NCBI RefSeq assembly: GCF_000479045.1
Contig: NZ_KI518180.1
Coordinates: forward strand, 46,333 to 110,332
From: Cetobacterium somerae ATCC BAA-474
GTDB lineage: Bacteria; Fusobacteriota; Fusobacteriia; Fusobacteriales; Fusobacteriaceae
DNA: 64,000 nucleotides
Reading direction: 5' to 3'
The notes under the pieces were generated by a model that had not been told where the DNA came from, did no database searches, and saw only the letters and a list, made by a program, of their open reading frames with translations. Shown piece by piece: positions 25,163 through 33,316 of this stretch (position 1 is the first letter of the stretch; each line of letters begins with the position of its first letter). The position numbers were made by a program, and so were the translations under genes.

Positions 25163-27061
25163 TTAAATATTTAAACTATCTTCAATTAATTTTTTAGGGT
25201 CTTGAATTGCTACTTTTGTTTTAACATCCAATGTTTTTATATTTTTAAATCTTTGAGGTTCTTTTATAGCTACGTCATGTGCAAAGATTACAACTTTAGC
25301 ATTTTCTACATCTTTTTGAGTAATTCTGTTTACAATACCGTTAGCTCCTTGAGTTTCAACTTTTATTTTAATACCCATCTTAGCAGCTGTTTTTTCTAAA
25401 GCTTTAGCAGCTAAGAATGTATGAGCAACTCCAGATGGACAAGATGTTATAGCTAAAACATCAGCTTCACCTTCATCTACTACACCCTCATAATTTAACT
25501 CTTCCATCTCTTCTTCTAAAGTTTCAGGAGCGATAGGTTTTAAAGTATTAACAATTAAAGCTGTAGTTAATGCTCCTAAAATAGTTCCAAGGATATACCC
25601 AAACTTCCCTTCAACTACTGGTAAAACAATCCATCCTCCCCAAGGAGCGTGATTGATACAGTTCATTAAAAATCCAATAATATTTCCAACAATTCCACCA
25701 GCAACTATAGCAGGTAAAACTCTCATAGGATCAGCAGCAGCAAAAGGAATTGCCCCTTCACTAATTCCAATTAATCCCATTATAGCAGCAGCCTTTCCAG
25801 CTTCTTTTTCATCTTTTGTATATTTTTTAGGAGATAAGAAAGTAGCTAAAGCCATTCCAAGAGGTGGAGTACAAATCGCTATTCCAACTCCGCCCATTAA
25901 CCAAGGTTGTGTATCAACTTGAGTTTGAGCAAAAAGTGTAGCAACTTTATTAATAGGTCCACCCATATCAAAGGCTGTCATTCCACCAAGAATAGCTCCA
26001 AGAGCAACTTTACCACTACCAGCCATACTAGCAAGCCAAGTATTCATACTTGTCATCATAGCAGCTATTGGAATACCTATTCCCCACATTACAATACCAC
26101 AAACTATAAATGTTCCAATTAAAGGATAGATAAATATAGATCCCAAAGATTTCATGCTGTCAGGAAGCTTGATTTTTTTAAGAAGGTTGATAATGAAACC
26201 AGCTATAAATCCAACGATAATAGCTCCTAAGAATCCAGTTTTATAATTTTGAACTGCTATCCATGAACCGATCATACCTGGTGCTAAACCTGGTTTATCA
26301 GCAATAGAGTAAGCAATATATCCACCAAGAACAGCTGTAAAAAGAGTAAGTCCAGCTATACCCATATCAGCCATATCTTTTAAAAATCCAGTTTCAGGTA
26401 CAGCACCTTTTCCAGATAACATTACAGCAAGAGATAGTAAAACTCCTCCAGCAACAATGAATGGAATCATATGTGAAGTTCCAAAAAGAAGATGTTCTTT
26501 TAGTTTATTTAAGTGAAACTTAAATGATTTATTCTCCTCAGTTGATTTTTCAAATGATTTTTCTTTTTTATTTATAGTTTCAGTTTTTAAAGGTGCTGAT
26601 TTATCGTTTTTTAAAATAATATTTAAAAATTCATCTTTATTTTTAGCGCCTCTAAGAGATTCAATAAATCCATCCTCCATGAAAAGAGTTGTAAGATTTG
26701 AAAGAACTTCAATGTGTGTTGTTCCCTTTTCAGCATCAGGAATAGCTATTAAAAAAATAAGGTCTACTTCATTACTTTCGTCAACAGACTCCCAATCTTT
26801 AATTTTATTTTTTAATCTTGCAGCAGCAATTTTAGGAGTTTTAACAGAAGGAGACTTTCCGTGGGGAATAGCTAAGCCATCCTCTAATCCAGTTGGAGAC
26901 TTAGTTTCTCTAAGTAAAACAGCTTCAAGAAACTCATTTTTATTGATAAGAGCACCATTTTCATCAAGTAAATCCACTAATTTTTCAATAACTTCATTTT
27001 TGTTTAAAGAATCTAAATCTAAAACAATTAAATTTTTGTCGATTAAATTACTAAAATTCAT
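25163..27061 (-). CDS. Fructose-family PTS enzyme II, domain order A-C-B
   Basis: 632 aa. EIIA at residues 1-150 with phospho-histidine H67 (LAIPHGKS); a linker rich in K/E/S; EIIC at about 190-510 with eight or more membrane segments; EIIB at 535-632 with phospho-cysteine C541 in TSCPSGVAHTFLAAKAL. It imports and phosphorylates a sugar or sugar alcohol of the fructose/mannitol group. The common fused order is A-B-C; here B is C-terminal. AGGAGG upstream of the ATG. Divergent from its likely regulator at 27231. No kinase or hydrolase gene for the product is adjacent. Confidence 0.92.
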   Translation of the reverse strand: MNFSNLIDKNLIVLDLDSLNKNEVIEKLVDLLDENGALINKNEFLEAVLLRETKSPTGLEDGLAIPHGKSPSVKTPKIAAARLKNKIKDWESVDESNEVDLIFLIAIPDAEKGTTHIEVLSNLTTLFMEDGFIESLRGAKNKDEFLNIILKNDKSAPLKTETINKKEKSFEKSTEENKSFKFHLNKLKEHLLFGTSHMIPFIVAGGVLLSLAVMLSGKGAVPETGFLKDMADMGIAGLTLFTAVLGGYIAYSIADKPGLAPGMIGSWIAVQNYKTGFLGAIIVGFIAGFIINLLKKIKLPDSMKSLGSIFIYPLIGTFIVCGIVMWGIGIPIAAMMTSMNTWLASMAGSGKVALGAILGGMTAFDMGGPINKVATLFAQTQVDTQPWLMGGVGIAICTPPLGMALATFLSPKKYTKDEKEAGKAAAIMGLIGISEGAIPFAAADPMRVLPAIVAGGIVGNIIGFLMNCINHAPWGGWIVLPVVEGKFGYILGTILGALTTALIVNTLKPIAPETLEEEMEELNYEGVVDEGEADVLAITSCPSGVAHTFLAAKALEKTAAKMGIKIKVETQGANGIVNRITQKDVENAKVVIFAHDVAIKEPQRFKNIKTLDVKTKVAIQDPKKLIEDSLNI

Positions 27062-27120
27062 AAAAACCTCCTAAGTTTTATTTTTCTTTTATAATAACAG
27101 ATTGAAAATAAAAAGAATAG

Positions 27121-27148
27121 AATCATATTTTTTCAAAAAAAAATGATT
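27121..27148. promoter_or_regulatory. AT-rich palindrome between PTS and regulator genes
   Basis: AATCAT (27121-27126) and ATGATT (27143-27148) enclose T6 and A-rich runs that also pair, giving a near-perfect 28-bp palindrome midway between the divergent starts. Candidate operator of the PRD regulator; a weak plus-strand terminator is the alternative because T residues follow. Confidence 0.45.
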
Positions 27149-27230
27149 TTTTTTGCCCACATATGTTTTAAAATTAGAAAAAATGTAGAAATTATGATAA
27201 AATTAAAAAAAATAAAGGGGAGGAGTAATG

Positions 27231-29285
27231 ATGACTAAAAGAGAGCTAGAAATTCTTAAGTATTTTATAAAATATAATGGAAAAATCAGTTATAAACTCC
27301 TTTCAGAATTTTTATGCATAAATGAAAGAAGTATTAGGTATGATATAGATAAAATAAATGAAATATTAAAAAGTAACAACTATTCTCAAATTGAAAAGGT
27401 GGAAAAAGGCCAAGTTGAATATAAAAACTTAGATATTTTATCTATAGTAATTGATAAATTTATAAGATGTATAGATTTAACAGAGTACAAAGATGAAATT
27501 ATATTGTTTAAAGTTTTATTTTTAGAAAGAATAAATTTAAAAAATATAGAAGATGAACTTGGAGTTAGTAGAACTAGTGTAAAAAATATTTTGAAAGTAG
27601 TTAAAGAAAAATTAAAATTAAATGAGTTGAAATTAGAGATTGAAATACAAAAAGGTTTAATCTTAGTTGGAACTGAGGAGAACATTAGAAAGGCTCAATT
27701 GAAATTTATATTAACCTATTCAAAAGAGATTTATTTTTTAAATATTATTGAAAAATATTACGCAGAAATAGATAGAGAAAAAATAGAGAAGTTTTTAAAT
27801 TTAATAATAGATAATACAAAACATATAATATCAGATGAACCATATACAAATCTTTATTATTATATTTTAATAATGATAGATAGATTAAAAAAAGGAAAAT
27901 CTATATTAGAAGTTGAAAATCAAGTTTTTTTTCAAGGATTAAAAGAGTATAAAGTAATAAATAAATTTTTAGATATTTTAGAGAAGGAATATAAAATAAA
28001 AGTTAATTTAAATGAAAAGGTACGATTAACAGATTATTTTTTAGGAAGTCATTGTTATTCAGCTGAAAATAGTAGTTATAAATTCTGGATAGAGATTGAT
28101 ATAATAGCTAAAAAAATAATTAAAATTTTTTCTGAAAATATGGGTGTGGATCTATCAAAAGATAAAGTGCTATTAAAAGGAATTATTAATCACTTAAAAC
28201 CAACTATTCATAGATTAAAAAATAAACAAATTTTAGAAAATAGTATTTTAAAAGATTTTTTAAAACTGTATAAACCAATATTTATGGGAACTAAAAAATC
28301 TATTAAACCATTAAAGAATTTTATAAATTTAGAGATAACTGAAGATGAAATTGCTTTTTTAGCTATTCATTTTAAAGCTGCTCTAGATAGAGCAAATAAA
28401 CTTGAAAACAGAAAAAATAATATACTAGTAGTTTGTAGTTCAGGATACGGAACATCAAAGTTATTATCGCAGCAAATAAATGAAAATTTTTCAGTAAATA
28501 TTGTAGAAGTTATTCCATTTTATAGATTAAAAGATTATAGTTTAGATAGCATAGATCTTATTGTAGGAACAATCAATATGGATGAAGTTGACCTCAAAAA
28601 ACCCTGTATAACTATAAATACAATATTATCTAAAGAGGATATTATTTTACTTGAAAATATTGGATTAAGTAAAAGAAAAAGTAGAATTTTTTTATCAGAT
28701 CTATTAGAAACTTTTAAAAGAAGTGGAGTAATAAAAAATGAAAATATCTTGATAAAAGATTTGTCTCTATTGATGAATGAGATTTTAATAAATGATATTC
28801 ATGAAGATGAGCCAAAGTTATCAGATATGTTAGAAGAGGTTATTTTAGATGTAGAGTGTGGAAGTTGGGAAGAAGCTATCAGAATGGCTGGAAAGATAAT
28901 GATTGAAACTGAAATTTGTGATATAACGTATATTGAAAATATAATAGAAAGAGTAAAAGAGTTTGGTCCTTATATGGTAATGAGTAATAAAGTGGCTCTC
29001 CCACATAGTAAAAATAATGGAAATGTCTTTAAAAGTAAGATGGTTTTAATGAATTTTAGAAATGATATACTTTTTCCAGAGGAAACCCCTGTGAAAACTA
29101 TGCTAACTTTTACTTCTCAAGATGAAAACGGGCATTTAGATGCACTATCTAATTTTCTAGATTTAGTTAGTAATTATAAATTTCTAGAAAAATTAGAAAA
29201 TAATCCAAGTAAAAAGAAAGTAATCGATATTATAAAAAAATATGAGTTTCTATCAAATTTAGGAAAAAATAGAGATATAAATTAA
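27231..29285 (+). CDS. PRD-containing PTS-regulated transcriptional activator (BglG/MtlR type)
   Basis: 684 aa. N-terminal winged helices (residues about 1-160: LSEFLCINERSIRYDIDKI and ELGVSRTSVKNILKVV), two PTS regulation domains (about 170-390), an EIIB-like domain with VVCSSGYGTSKLLSQQI (cysteine about residue 400) and a C-terminal EIIA-like domain with MSNKVALPHSK. Phosphorylation by PTS proteins should set its activity so that the divergent enzyme II is made only when its sugar is present. Two ATGs (27228, 27231) follow GGGGAGGAG; the second has better spacing. Confidence 0.88.
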   Translation: MTKRELEILKYFIKYNGKISYKLLSEFLCINERSIRYDIDKINEILKSNNYSQIEKVEKGQVEYKNLDILSIVIDKFIRCIDLTEYKDEIILFKVLFLERINLKNIEDELGVSRTSVKNILKVVKEKLKLNELKLEIEIQKGLILVGTEENIRKAQLKFILTYSKEIYFLNIIEKYYAEIDREKIEKFLNLIIDNTKHIISDEPYTNLYYYILIMIDRLKKGKSILEVENQVFFQGLKEYKVINKFLDILEKEYKIKVNLNEKVRLTDYFLGSHCYSAENSSYKFWIEIDIIAKKIIKIFSENMGVDLSKDKVLLKGIINHLKPTIHRLKNKQILENSILKDFLKLYKPIFMGTKKSIKPLKNFINLEITEDEIAFLAIHFKAALDRANKLENRKNNILVVCSSGYGTSKLLSQQINENFSVNIVEVIPFYRLKDYSLDSIDLIVGTINMDEVDLKKPCITINTILSKEDIILLENIGLSKRKSRIFLSDLLETFKRSGVIKNENILIKDLSLLMNEILINDIHEDEPKLSDMLEEVILDVECGSWEEAIRMAGKIMIETEICDITYIENIIERVKEFGPYMVMSNKVALPHSKNNGNVFKSKMVLMNFRNDILFPEETPVKTMLTFTSQDENGHLDALSNFLDLVSNYKFLEKLENNPSKKKVIDIIKKYEFLSNLGKNRDIN

Positions 29286-29318
29286 AATCCCTTCTATAAA
29301 ATTAAGAAGGGATTTTTT
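29286..29318. terminator. Terminator after the PTS regulator
   Basis: 10-bp stem AATCCCTTCT/AGAAGGGATT (29286-29295, 29305-29314) followed by T; lies between convergent genes and could act on both. Confidence 0.85.
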
Positions 29319-29322
29319 CTCT

Positions 29323-30486
29323 TTACTGATTTAGATAATCAATTGCATATTGAGCATATAAAGCACTTCCAATTTCAAAAACATCTTCATCTACATCAAA
29401 TTTTTCATGATGATGTGGATAGATAATACCTTTTTCTTCATTTCTAGCTCCAAGATTTACCATAACTCCAGGAACTCTATTTGAAAATTCTGAAAAGTCT
29501 TCTCCACCAGTTGAAGGAGGTCTATAAATTACATTAGATTCTCCAACTAATTTACTAGCAGAAGTTTTAGCTAAATCTGAATATGTTGAATTATTAATTG
29601 TAGGTCCAACACCAAGAGTATAAGTAACTTCAGCAGTTGCTCGATATGCTTCAGCAGTACTTTTAGCTATTCTTTCGATTATCTTAGGAAAATTTTCTCT
29701 GATTGAAAGGTTGTAGCATCTAGTTGTTCCCTCTAAAGTCGCAGTTTGAGCGATAACATTGAAACGGCTTCCAGAAACAATTGATCCAACAGTAAGAACC
29801 ACAGGTTCTAAAGGAGAGAATTCTCTACTTACAATAGATTGTAGATTCATAACAATTGCAGAAGCCACAACAACAGCATCGACACACTGATCAGGACGAG
29901 CTCCATGTCCACCTTTTCCTGTAATTTTTATGGAAAAAATATCAGCAGATGCACATCTAGGACCAGCATCAGCCGAAACACTTCCAGCTGGGAGGTCTGA
30001 AGATATATGCATTCCAAAGATATTATCAACATTGTTTAAAACACCACAGTTTACCATTTTTAAAGCTCCACGAGCGACTTCCTCTCCTGGTTGAAAAATT
30101 AGTTTAACATTTCCATTTAGCTCATTTTCCATATTTTTTAAAATTTTAGCAGCTCCTAGAAGCATTGCAGCGTGAGTGTCATGACCACATGCATGCATAA
30201 GTCCAGGAGTTTCAGAACTATACGAGGTGTTTGTTGCCTCTGTTACAGACAGAGCATCAATATCACCTCTTAATGCCACAGTTTTACCATTATTTTTACC
30301 AGAAATAGTTGCAACTACCCCAGTGTCCCCTATAATTTCAGCTGCAATACCAAATTTTTCAAGCTCCTCTTTAATTCTTTTAGATGTTCGATACTCTTCA
30401 AGACTAGCTTCTGGAAATCTGTGAAACTCCCTTCTCATAGAGATAACATAATCTTTATATTTTTTAGCCAACTCCTTTGTTTTCAT
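29323..30486 (-). CDS. M20D-family amidohydrolase (N-acyl amino acid / peptide amidase)
   Basis: 387 aa metallo-amidohydrolase. Metal-binding HACGHDTHAAML and QPGEEVARGALKMV, upstream FHRFPEASLEE, and late GGEDFSEFS and YPHHHEKFD match the M20D group (hippurate, N-acetyl-amino-acid and indoleacetyl-amino-acid hydrolases). No signal peptide, so cytoplasmic. It is 18 nt downstream of an oligopeptide-type binding protein and presumably cleaves an acyl-amino acid or dipeptide delivered by it. The precise substrate cannot be read from sequence. Confidence 0.88.
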   Translation of the reverse strand: MKTKELAKKYKDYVISMRREFHRFPEASLEEYRTSKRIKEELEKFGIAAEIIGDTGVVATISGKNNGKTVALRGDIDALSVTEATNTSYSSETPGLMHACGHDTHAAMLLGAAKILKNMENELNGNVKLIFQPGEEVARGALKMVNCGVLNNVDNIFGMHISSDLPAGSVSADAGPRCASADIFSIKITGKGGHGARPDQCVDAVVVASAIVMNLQSIVSREFSPLEPVVLTVGSIVSGSRFNVIAQTATLEGTTRCYNLSIRENFPKIIERIAKSTAEAYRATAEVTYTLGVGPTINNSTYSDLAKTSASKLVGESNVIYRPPSTGGEDFSEFSNRVPGVMVNLGARNEEKGIIYPHHHEKFDVDEDVFEIGSALYAQYAIDYLNQ

Positions 30487-30504
30487 AAAAACCTCCCAAT
30501 AAAT

Positions 30505-32016
30505 TTATTTTAACACGTATGTTTTTGCTAAGTCAGTGAAACCATTCTTTTGTAAAACTAAGTTTTTAACAGCTTTTCTAGCCCCTAAATTATAATGAGG
30601 ATATACTAATGTATAGTGTGGTAATTCGTTTTGAATTATCTCTTGTGCTTTAAAATAAAGATCTTTTCTTTTGTTTTGATCAACAGTAGTTCTAGCTTCT
30701 AATAATAAAGAATCAATCTCTTTATTGTCATAAAAACTTCTATTTCCAGACATTCCTTTTTCCTTTGAATGGAAAAGTGGGTATAAAGCAGGATCTCCAT
30801 CAACAGAGGAGATGTTCCAAGAAAGAAGATATAAAGCTTTGTTTGGCTGAGAAGTTATAGTTACATATGTACTCCACTCGAAAATTTTAATTTCAGCAGT
30901 TATTCCAATCTCTTTTAATTGATCTTGAATAATAGTACACATATCTATCCATGTTGATTGTGCTGATGTCCAAAGTTCAATGCTAAGTCCATTTTCAAAT
31001 CCAGCCTCTTTCATAAGTTGTTTGGCTAAATTTATATCTTGTGGATACTTTTTAACATTTGGATTATAAACATCTATAACTGGAGGAATAGGGGAGTCTC
31101 CAGAAAGAGCAGCTCCTCTAAAAACAAATTCAGCTAAAGATTCGTTATCAATTGCATAAGCAATAGCTTCTCTAAGTTTTTTATTTTGAAATAATGGATT
31201 TGTATTATCAAAGCCTAGGTAAAGAGTCGATGGAGCCTCTACTTCAAGCAACTCTAAATCACTACTATCTTTAATAGTTTCTCTATCCATGATTCCAATA
31301 TCAAAGGCAATATCAACTTCGCCAGTTTCAAGAGCGATGGTTCTATTTGTAACTTCAGGAATACTTCTAACAATAAGAGTTTTATTTTTAGGAATTTCAC
31401 CGTAATAATTATTAAACGCTTCTACGATAATTTTATCTCCTGGAATCCACTCTTTAAATTTATATGGACCACTTCCAATAGGATTTTGTGAGAAATTAAA
31501 TCCTAGCTCATCCACAGCTTTCTTGCTAACAATAGCTCCTCCCACACTACTTAAATATTTAAACATAGCACCAAAAGGTTTATCAGTTGTTATTTGTACT
31601 GTATACTTATCAATAGCTTGAACATTTATAATAGGTGTAAAATTATATCCAACTTGTGCAGAAGATTTAGCTCGGTTTAATGAAAATACTACGTCTTCAG
31701 ATGTTAAGTTTTCTCCATTATGAAAAGTGATGTCTTCTCTTAGATGGAAAATAGTGTTTAGGTCGTCAACTTGCTCCCAACTTGTGGCAATTTGTGGTGT
31801 TATATTTAAATTTTCATCTAAAGTAAGAAGAGATTCAAACATAAGGTTTATCACTTTATTTGAAACAGTATCAATACTTTTTTGAGGATCTAAAGTTTTC
31901 ACATCAGATCTTTGGGCAATAACAAGGGTGTCTTTAAATTGGCTCTCTACCTTACCGAAAGTATTAGTAGAGAATAGAGAAAGGTAAATAGTAAAAATAA
32001 ACCAAATGTTTTTCAT
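30505..32016 (-). CDS. Periplasmic substrate-binding protein, family 5 (oligopeptide type)
   Basis: 503 aa. Signal peptide at residues 1-21 (MKNIWFIFTIYLSLFSTNTF), then the SBP_bac_5 pattern: DTLVIAQRSDVKTLDPQKSID, the W/L-rich TFHLREDITFHNGENLTSEDVVFSLNRA (in part), and a dipeptide/glutathione-type lobe later. Mature protein is periplasmic. No ABC permease or ATPase is nearby, so it must use a transporter encoded elsewhere. RBS AAGGAG; the start lies only 27 nt after a terminator, so expression depends on read-through from the leader ORF at 32101-32274. Confidence 0.9.
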   Translation of the reverse strand: MKNIWFIFTIYLSLFSTNTFGKVESQFKDTLVIAQRSDVKTLDPQKSIDTVSNKVINLMFESLLTLDENLNITPQIATSWEQVDDLNTIFHLREDITFHNGENLTSEDVVFSLNRAKSSAQVGYNFTPIINVQAIDKYTVQITTDKPFGAMFKYLSSVGGAIVSKKAVDELGFNFSQNPIGSGPYKFKEWIPGDKIIVEAFNNYYGEIPKNKTLIVRSIPEVTNRTIALETGEVDIAFDIGIMDRETIKDSSDLELLEVEAPSTLYLGFDNTNPLFQNKKLREAIAYAIDNESLAEFVFRGAALSGDSPIPPVIDVYNPNVKKYPQDINLAKQLMKEAGFENGLSIELWTSAQSTWIDMCTIIQDQLKEIGITAEIKIFEWSTYVTITSQPNKALYLLSWNISSVDGDPALYPLFHSKEKGMSGNRSFYDNKEIDSLLLEARTTVDQNKRKDLYFKAQEIIQNELPHYTLVYPHYNLGARKAVKNLVLQKNGFTDLAKTYVLK

Positions 32017-32042
32017 AGAATCATCTCCTTAAAATTTTATAT

Positions 32043-32068
32043 AAAAAAAACAGCCATTTCTGGCTGTT
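32043..32068 (-). terminator. Terminator between leader ORF and family-5 binding protein gene
   Basis: Minus strand stem AACAGCCA/TGGCTGTT with a GAAA tetraloop, followed by eight T (plus-strand A run 32043-32050). It sits 27 nt before the binding-protein start, leaving no room for a promoter after it. Confidence 0.88.
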
Positions 32069-32100
32069 ATAAACACAACTATTTTAAATTAAATCAAAAA

Positions 32101-32274
32101 TTAGAGAAAGAGAAGACTATGAAAATAAATAGTATTCATTTTTAATTTTTTAAAAGAGTTTACTTGTGAATTTATATTTAGCCAATTGAAAATATAGTTT
32201 TTATCTAGTATAAAAATAAATGCTAGCAGCAGCAGAAATAGATAGAAACTAAAGCTAAATATAAATAGTGTCAT
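32101..32274 (-). CDS. 57-aa leader ORF / small membrane peptide, Phe-rich
   Basis: Minus-strand ATG at 32274 with GGGAGG 7 nt upstream; 57 codons ending TAA at 32101. Residues 3-23 are entirely hydrophobic with many Phe and Leu, followed by I22-L23-D24-K25, five residues, and W31. It has its own near-consensus promoter (32308-32336) and a terminator after it. Either a leader peptide controlling read-through into the family-5 binding protein, or a free-standing single-span membrane peptide. It shares I-L-D-K-x5-W with the 25-aa ORF at 33169-33246. No known family recognised. Confidence 0.6.
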   Translation of the reverse strand: MTLFIFSFSFYLFLLLLAFIFILDKNYIFNWLNINSQVNSFKKLKMNTIYFHSLLFL

Positions 32275-32307
32275 TTTGTAACCTCCCTTAAATTTTTTAT
32301 TTTGTTA

Positions 32308-32336
32308 AGTATAAATAAAAAAAAATCAAATGTCAA
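32308..32336 (-). promoter_or_regulatory. Strong promoter of the 57-aa leader ORF
   Basis: Minus strand TTGACA (32336-32331), 17-nt T-rich spacer, TATACT (32313-32308). It lies just after the stop of the upstream binding-protein gene. Confidence 0.75.
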
Positions 32337-32344
32337 TAAAAAAA

Positions 32345-33070
32345 TTAATTATTTTTTTCAGGAAAATATTTAATCACTAAATTATTATACTCATCAGTGT
32401 TTTTTAAATTTTCTAAAATTTTATTAATTTTTTCAACTTTTTCTAAGCTTCCCTTCTTTAAAGCGATAGATGCACCAGGGTAATTATCTGTAATTTTATC
32501 AAGTGTTTTTAGAGTTTTCATAGACTTTAAATATTCGTATCCAGTTTTATCAGCTATAATAACACCATCAATTTTATTGTTTTCCAAATCCATAAGAGCG
32601 CCTAAAAATGAGTTGTACGGTCTAACATTAGCACCTAATTTTGTTGCAAATTCCTCTTGAAGAGAACCTAATTGCACACCAACAATCTTATTCTTCAGTT
32701 CTTCTTTATTGTTTAAAGAGCTTTTATTATTAACTAAAACAAGATGCTCAGATTTAAAATATAAATATGGATTTGAAAAATCTACTGCTTTTTGTCTTTC
32801 TGTTGTTTGAGACATACCAGCGATTATAGCATCAATTTTTCCAGTTTGTAGAGCAGGAATAAGGCCATCAAAAGACATATCTTTCCATACAATTTCATAT
32901 CCTGCTTTTTGGCCAATAAGTTCCATAAGTTCAACATCAAAACCTGTTAACTTACCATTCTCAAGATATTCGTATGGAACAAACTCAGCATTGGTACCAA
33001 CATAAAGTTTTTCTGCAAATAAAGATACTGATAAAACGCTTGCCATGATTAAAGTAATAATTTTTTTCAT
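32345..33070 (-). CDS. Amino-acid-binding periplasmic protein (SBP family 3)
   Basis: 241 aa from ATG 33070, which has GGAGG about 8 nt upstream; the in-frame ATG at 33085 lies ahead of the RBS and is rejected. Signal peptide MKKIITLIMASVLSVSLFA, then the family-3 pattern LYVGTNAEFVPYEYLENGKLTGFDVELM, FDGLIPALQTGKIDAIIAGMSQT, and VGVQLGSLQEEFA. Probably binds a polar or basic amino acid for an ABC importer; no permease or ATPase lies nearby. Start is about 33 nt after a terminator, so read-through from the 25-aa leader ORF is needed. Confidence 0.92.
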   Translation of the reverse strand: MKKIITLIMASVLSVSLFAEKLYVGTNAEFVPYEYLENGKLTGFDVELMELIGQKAGYEIVWKDMSFDGLIPALQTGKIDAIIAGMSQTTERQKAVDFSNPYLYFKSEHLVLVNNKSSLNNKEELKNKIVGVQLGSLQEEFATKLGANVRPYNSFLGALMDLENNKIDGVIIADKTGYEYLKSMKTLKTLDKITDNYPGASIALKKGSLEKVEKINKILENLKNTDEYNNLVIKYFPEKNN

Positions 33071-33103
33071 AATAATACCCTCCATTAAAATAAATTTTTG
33101 TAT

Positions 33104-33136
33104 AAAAAAAACCGAACTAACTCAAATTAGTTCGGT
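33104..33136 (-). terminator. Terminator between 25-aa leader ORF and amino-acid-binding protein gene
   Basis: Perfect 10-bp stem ACCGAACTAA/TTAGTTCGGT (plus-strand 33111-33120, 33127-33136) with a 6-nt loop; on the minus strand seven or more T follow. 33 nt before the gene start. Confidence 0.9.
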
Positions 33137-33168
33137 AAATAAAAGACTAAAATATTAATAAAATGTAG

Positions 33169-33246
33169 TCATATTTTCCATAACAAAAGAGATAGTTTAT
33201 CTAAAATATAAAATTTTAAAATTTCTCTTTCGTTCCTTAAAAACAT
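33169..33246 (-). CDS. 25-aa leader ORF
   Basis: Minus-strand ATG at 33246 with AAGGAGG exactly 6 nt upstream, one of the best Shine-Dalgarno sites in the window; TGA at 33169. The peptide begins MFLRNERE and contains I14-L15-D16-K17, five residues, W23, then K-I and the stop. A strong promoter precedes it and a terminator follows 32 nt after the stop. Organisation fits a regulatory leader peptide for the amino-acid-binding protein gene. Sequence family unknown. Confidence 0.65.
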   Translation of the reverse strand: MFLRNEREILKFYILDKLSLLLWKI

Positions 33247-33277
33247 AACTGACCTCCTTAAAAAATTATTTTAAGTG

Positions 33278-33306
33278 ATATTATCATATAAAATTTTTTT
33301 TGTCAA
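33278..33306 (-). promoter_or_regulatory. Strong promoter of the 25-aa leader ORF
   Basis: Minus strand TTGACA (33306-33301), 17-nt spacer ending in an extended TGA, TAATAT (33283-33278). About 30 nt upstream of the leader ATG. Confidence 0.78.
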
Positions 33307-33316
33307 AATATATTTT

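Noticed and set aside
32180..32200. N-W-L-N-I-N in the 57-aa peptide compared with the K-W-F-N-I-D core of TnaC
   Set aside because: The later Asp and Pro spacing of TnaC is not present and the downstream gene is not tryptophanase; similarity is too short to claim.
33111..33136. Six-nt loop of the leader terminator tested as an ANTAR hairpin
   Set aside because: On the minus strand the loop is TTTGAG, lacking A1, and there is no paired second hairpin.
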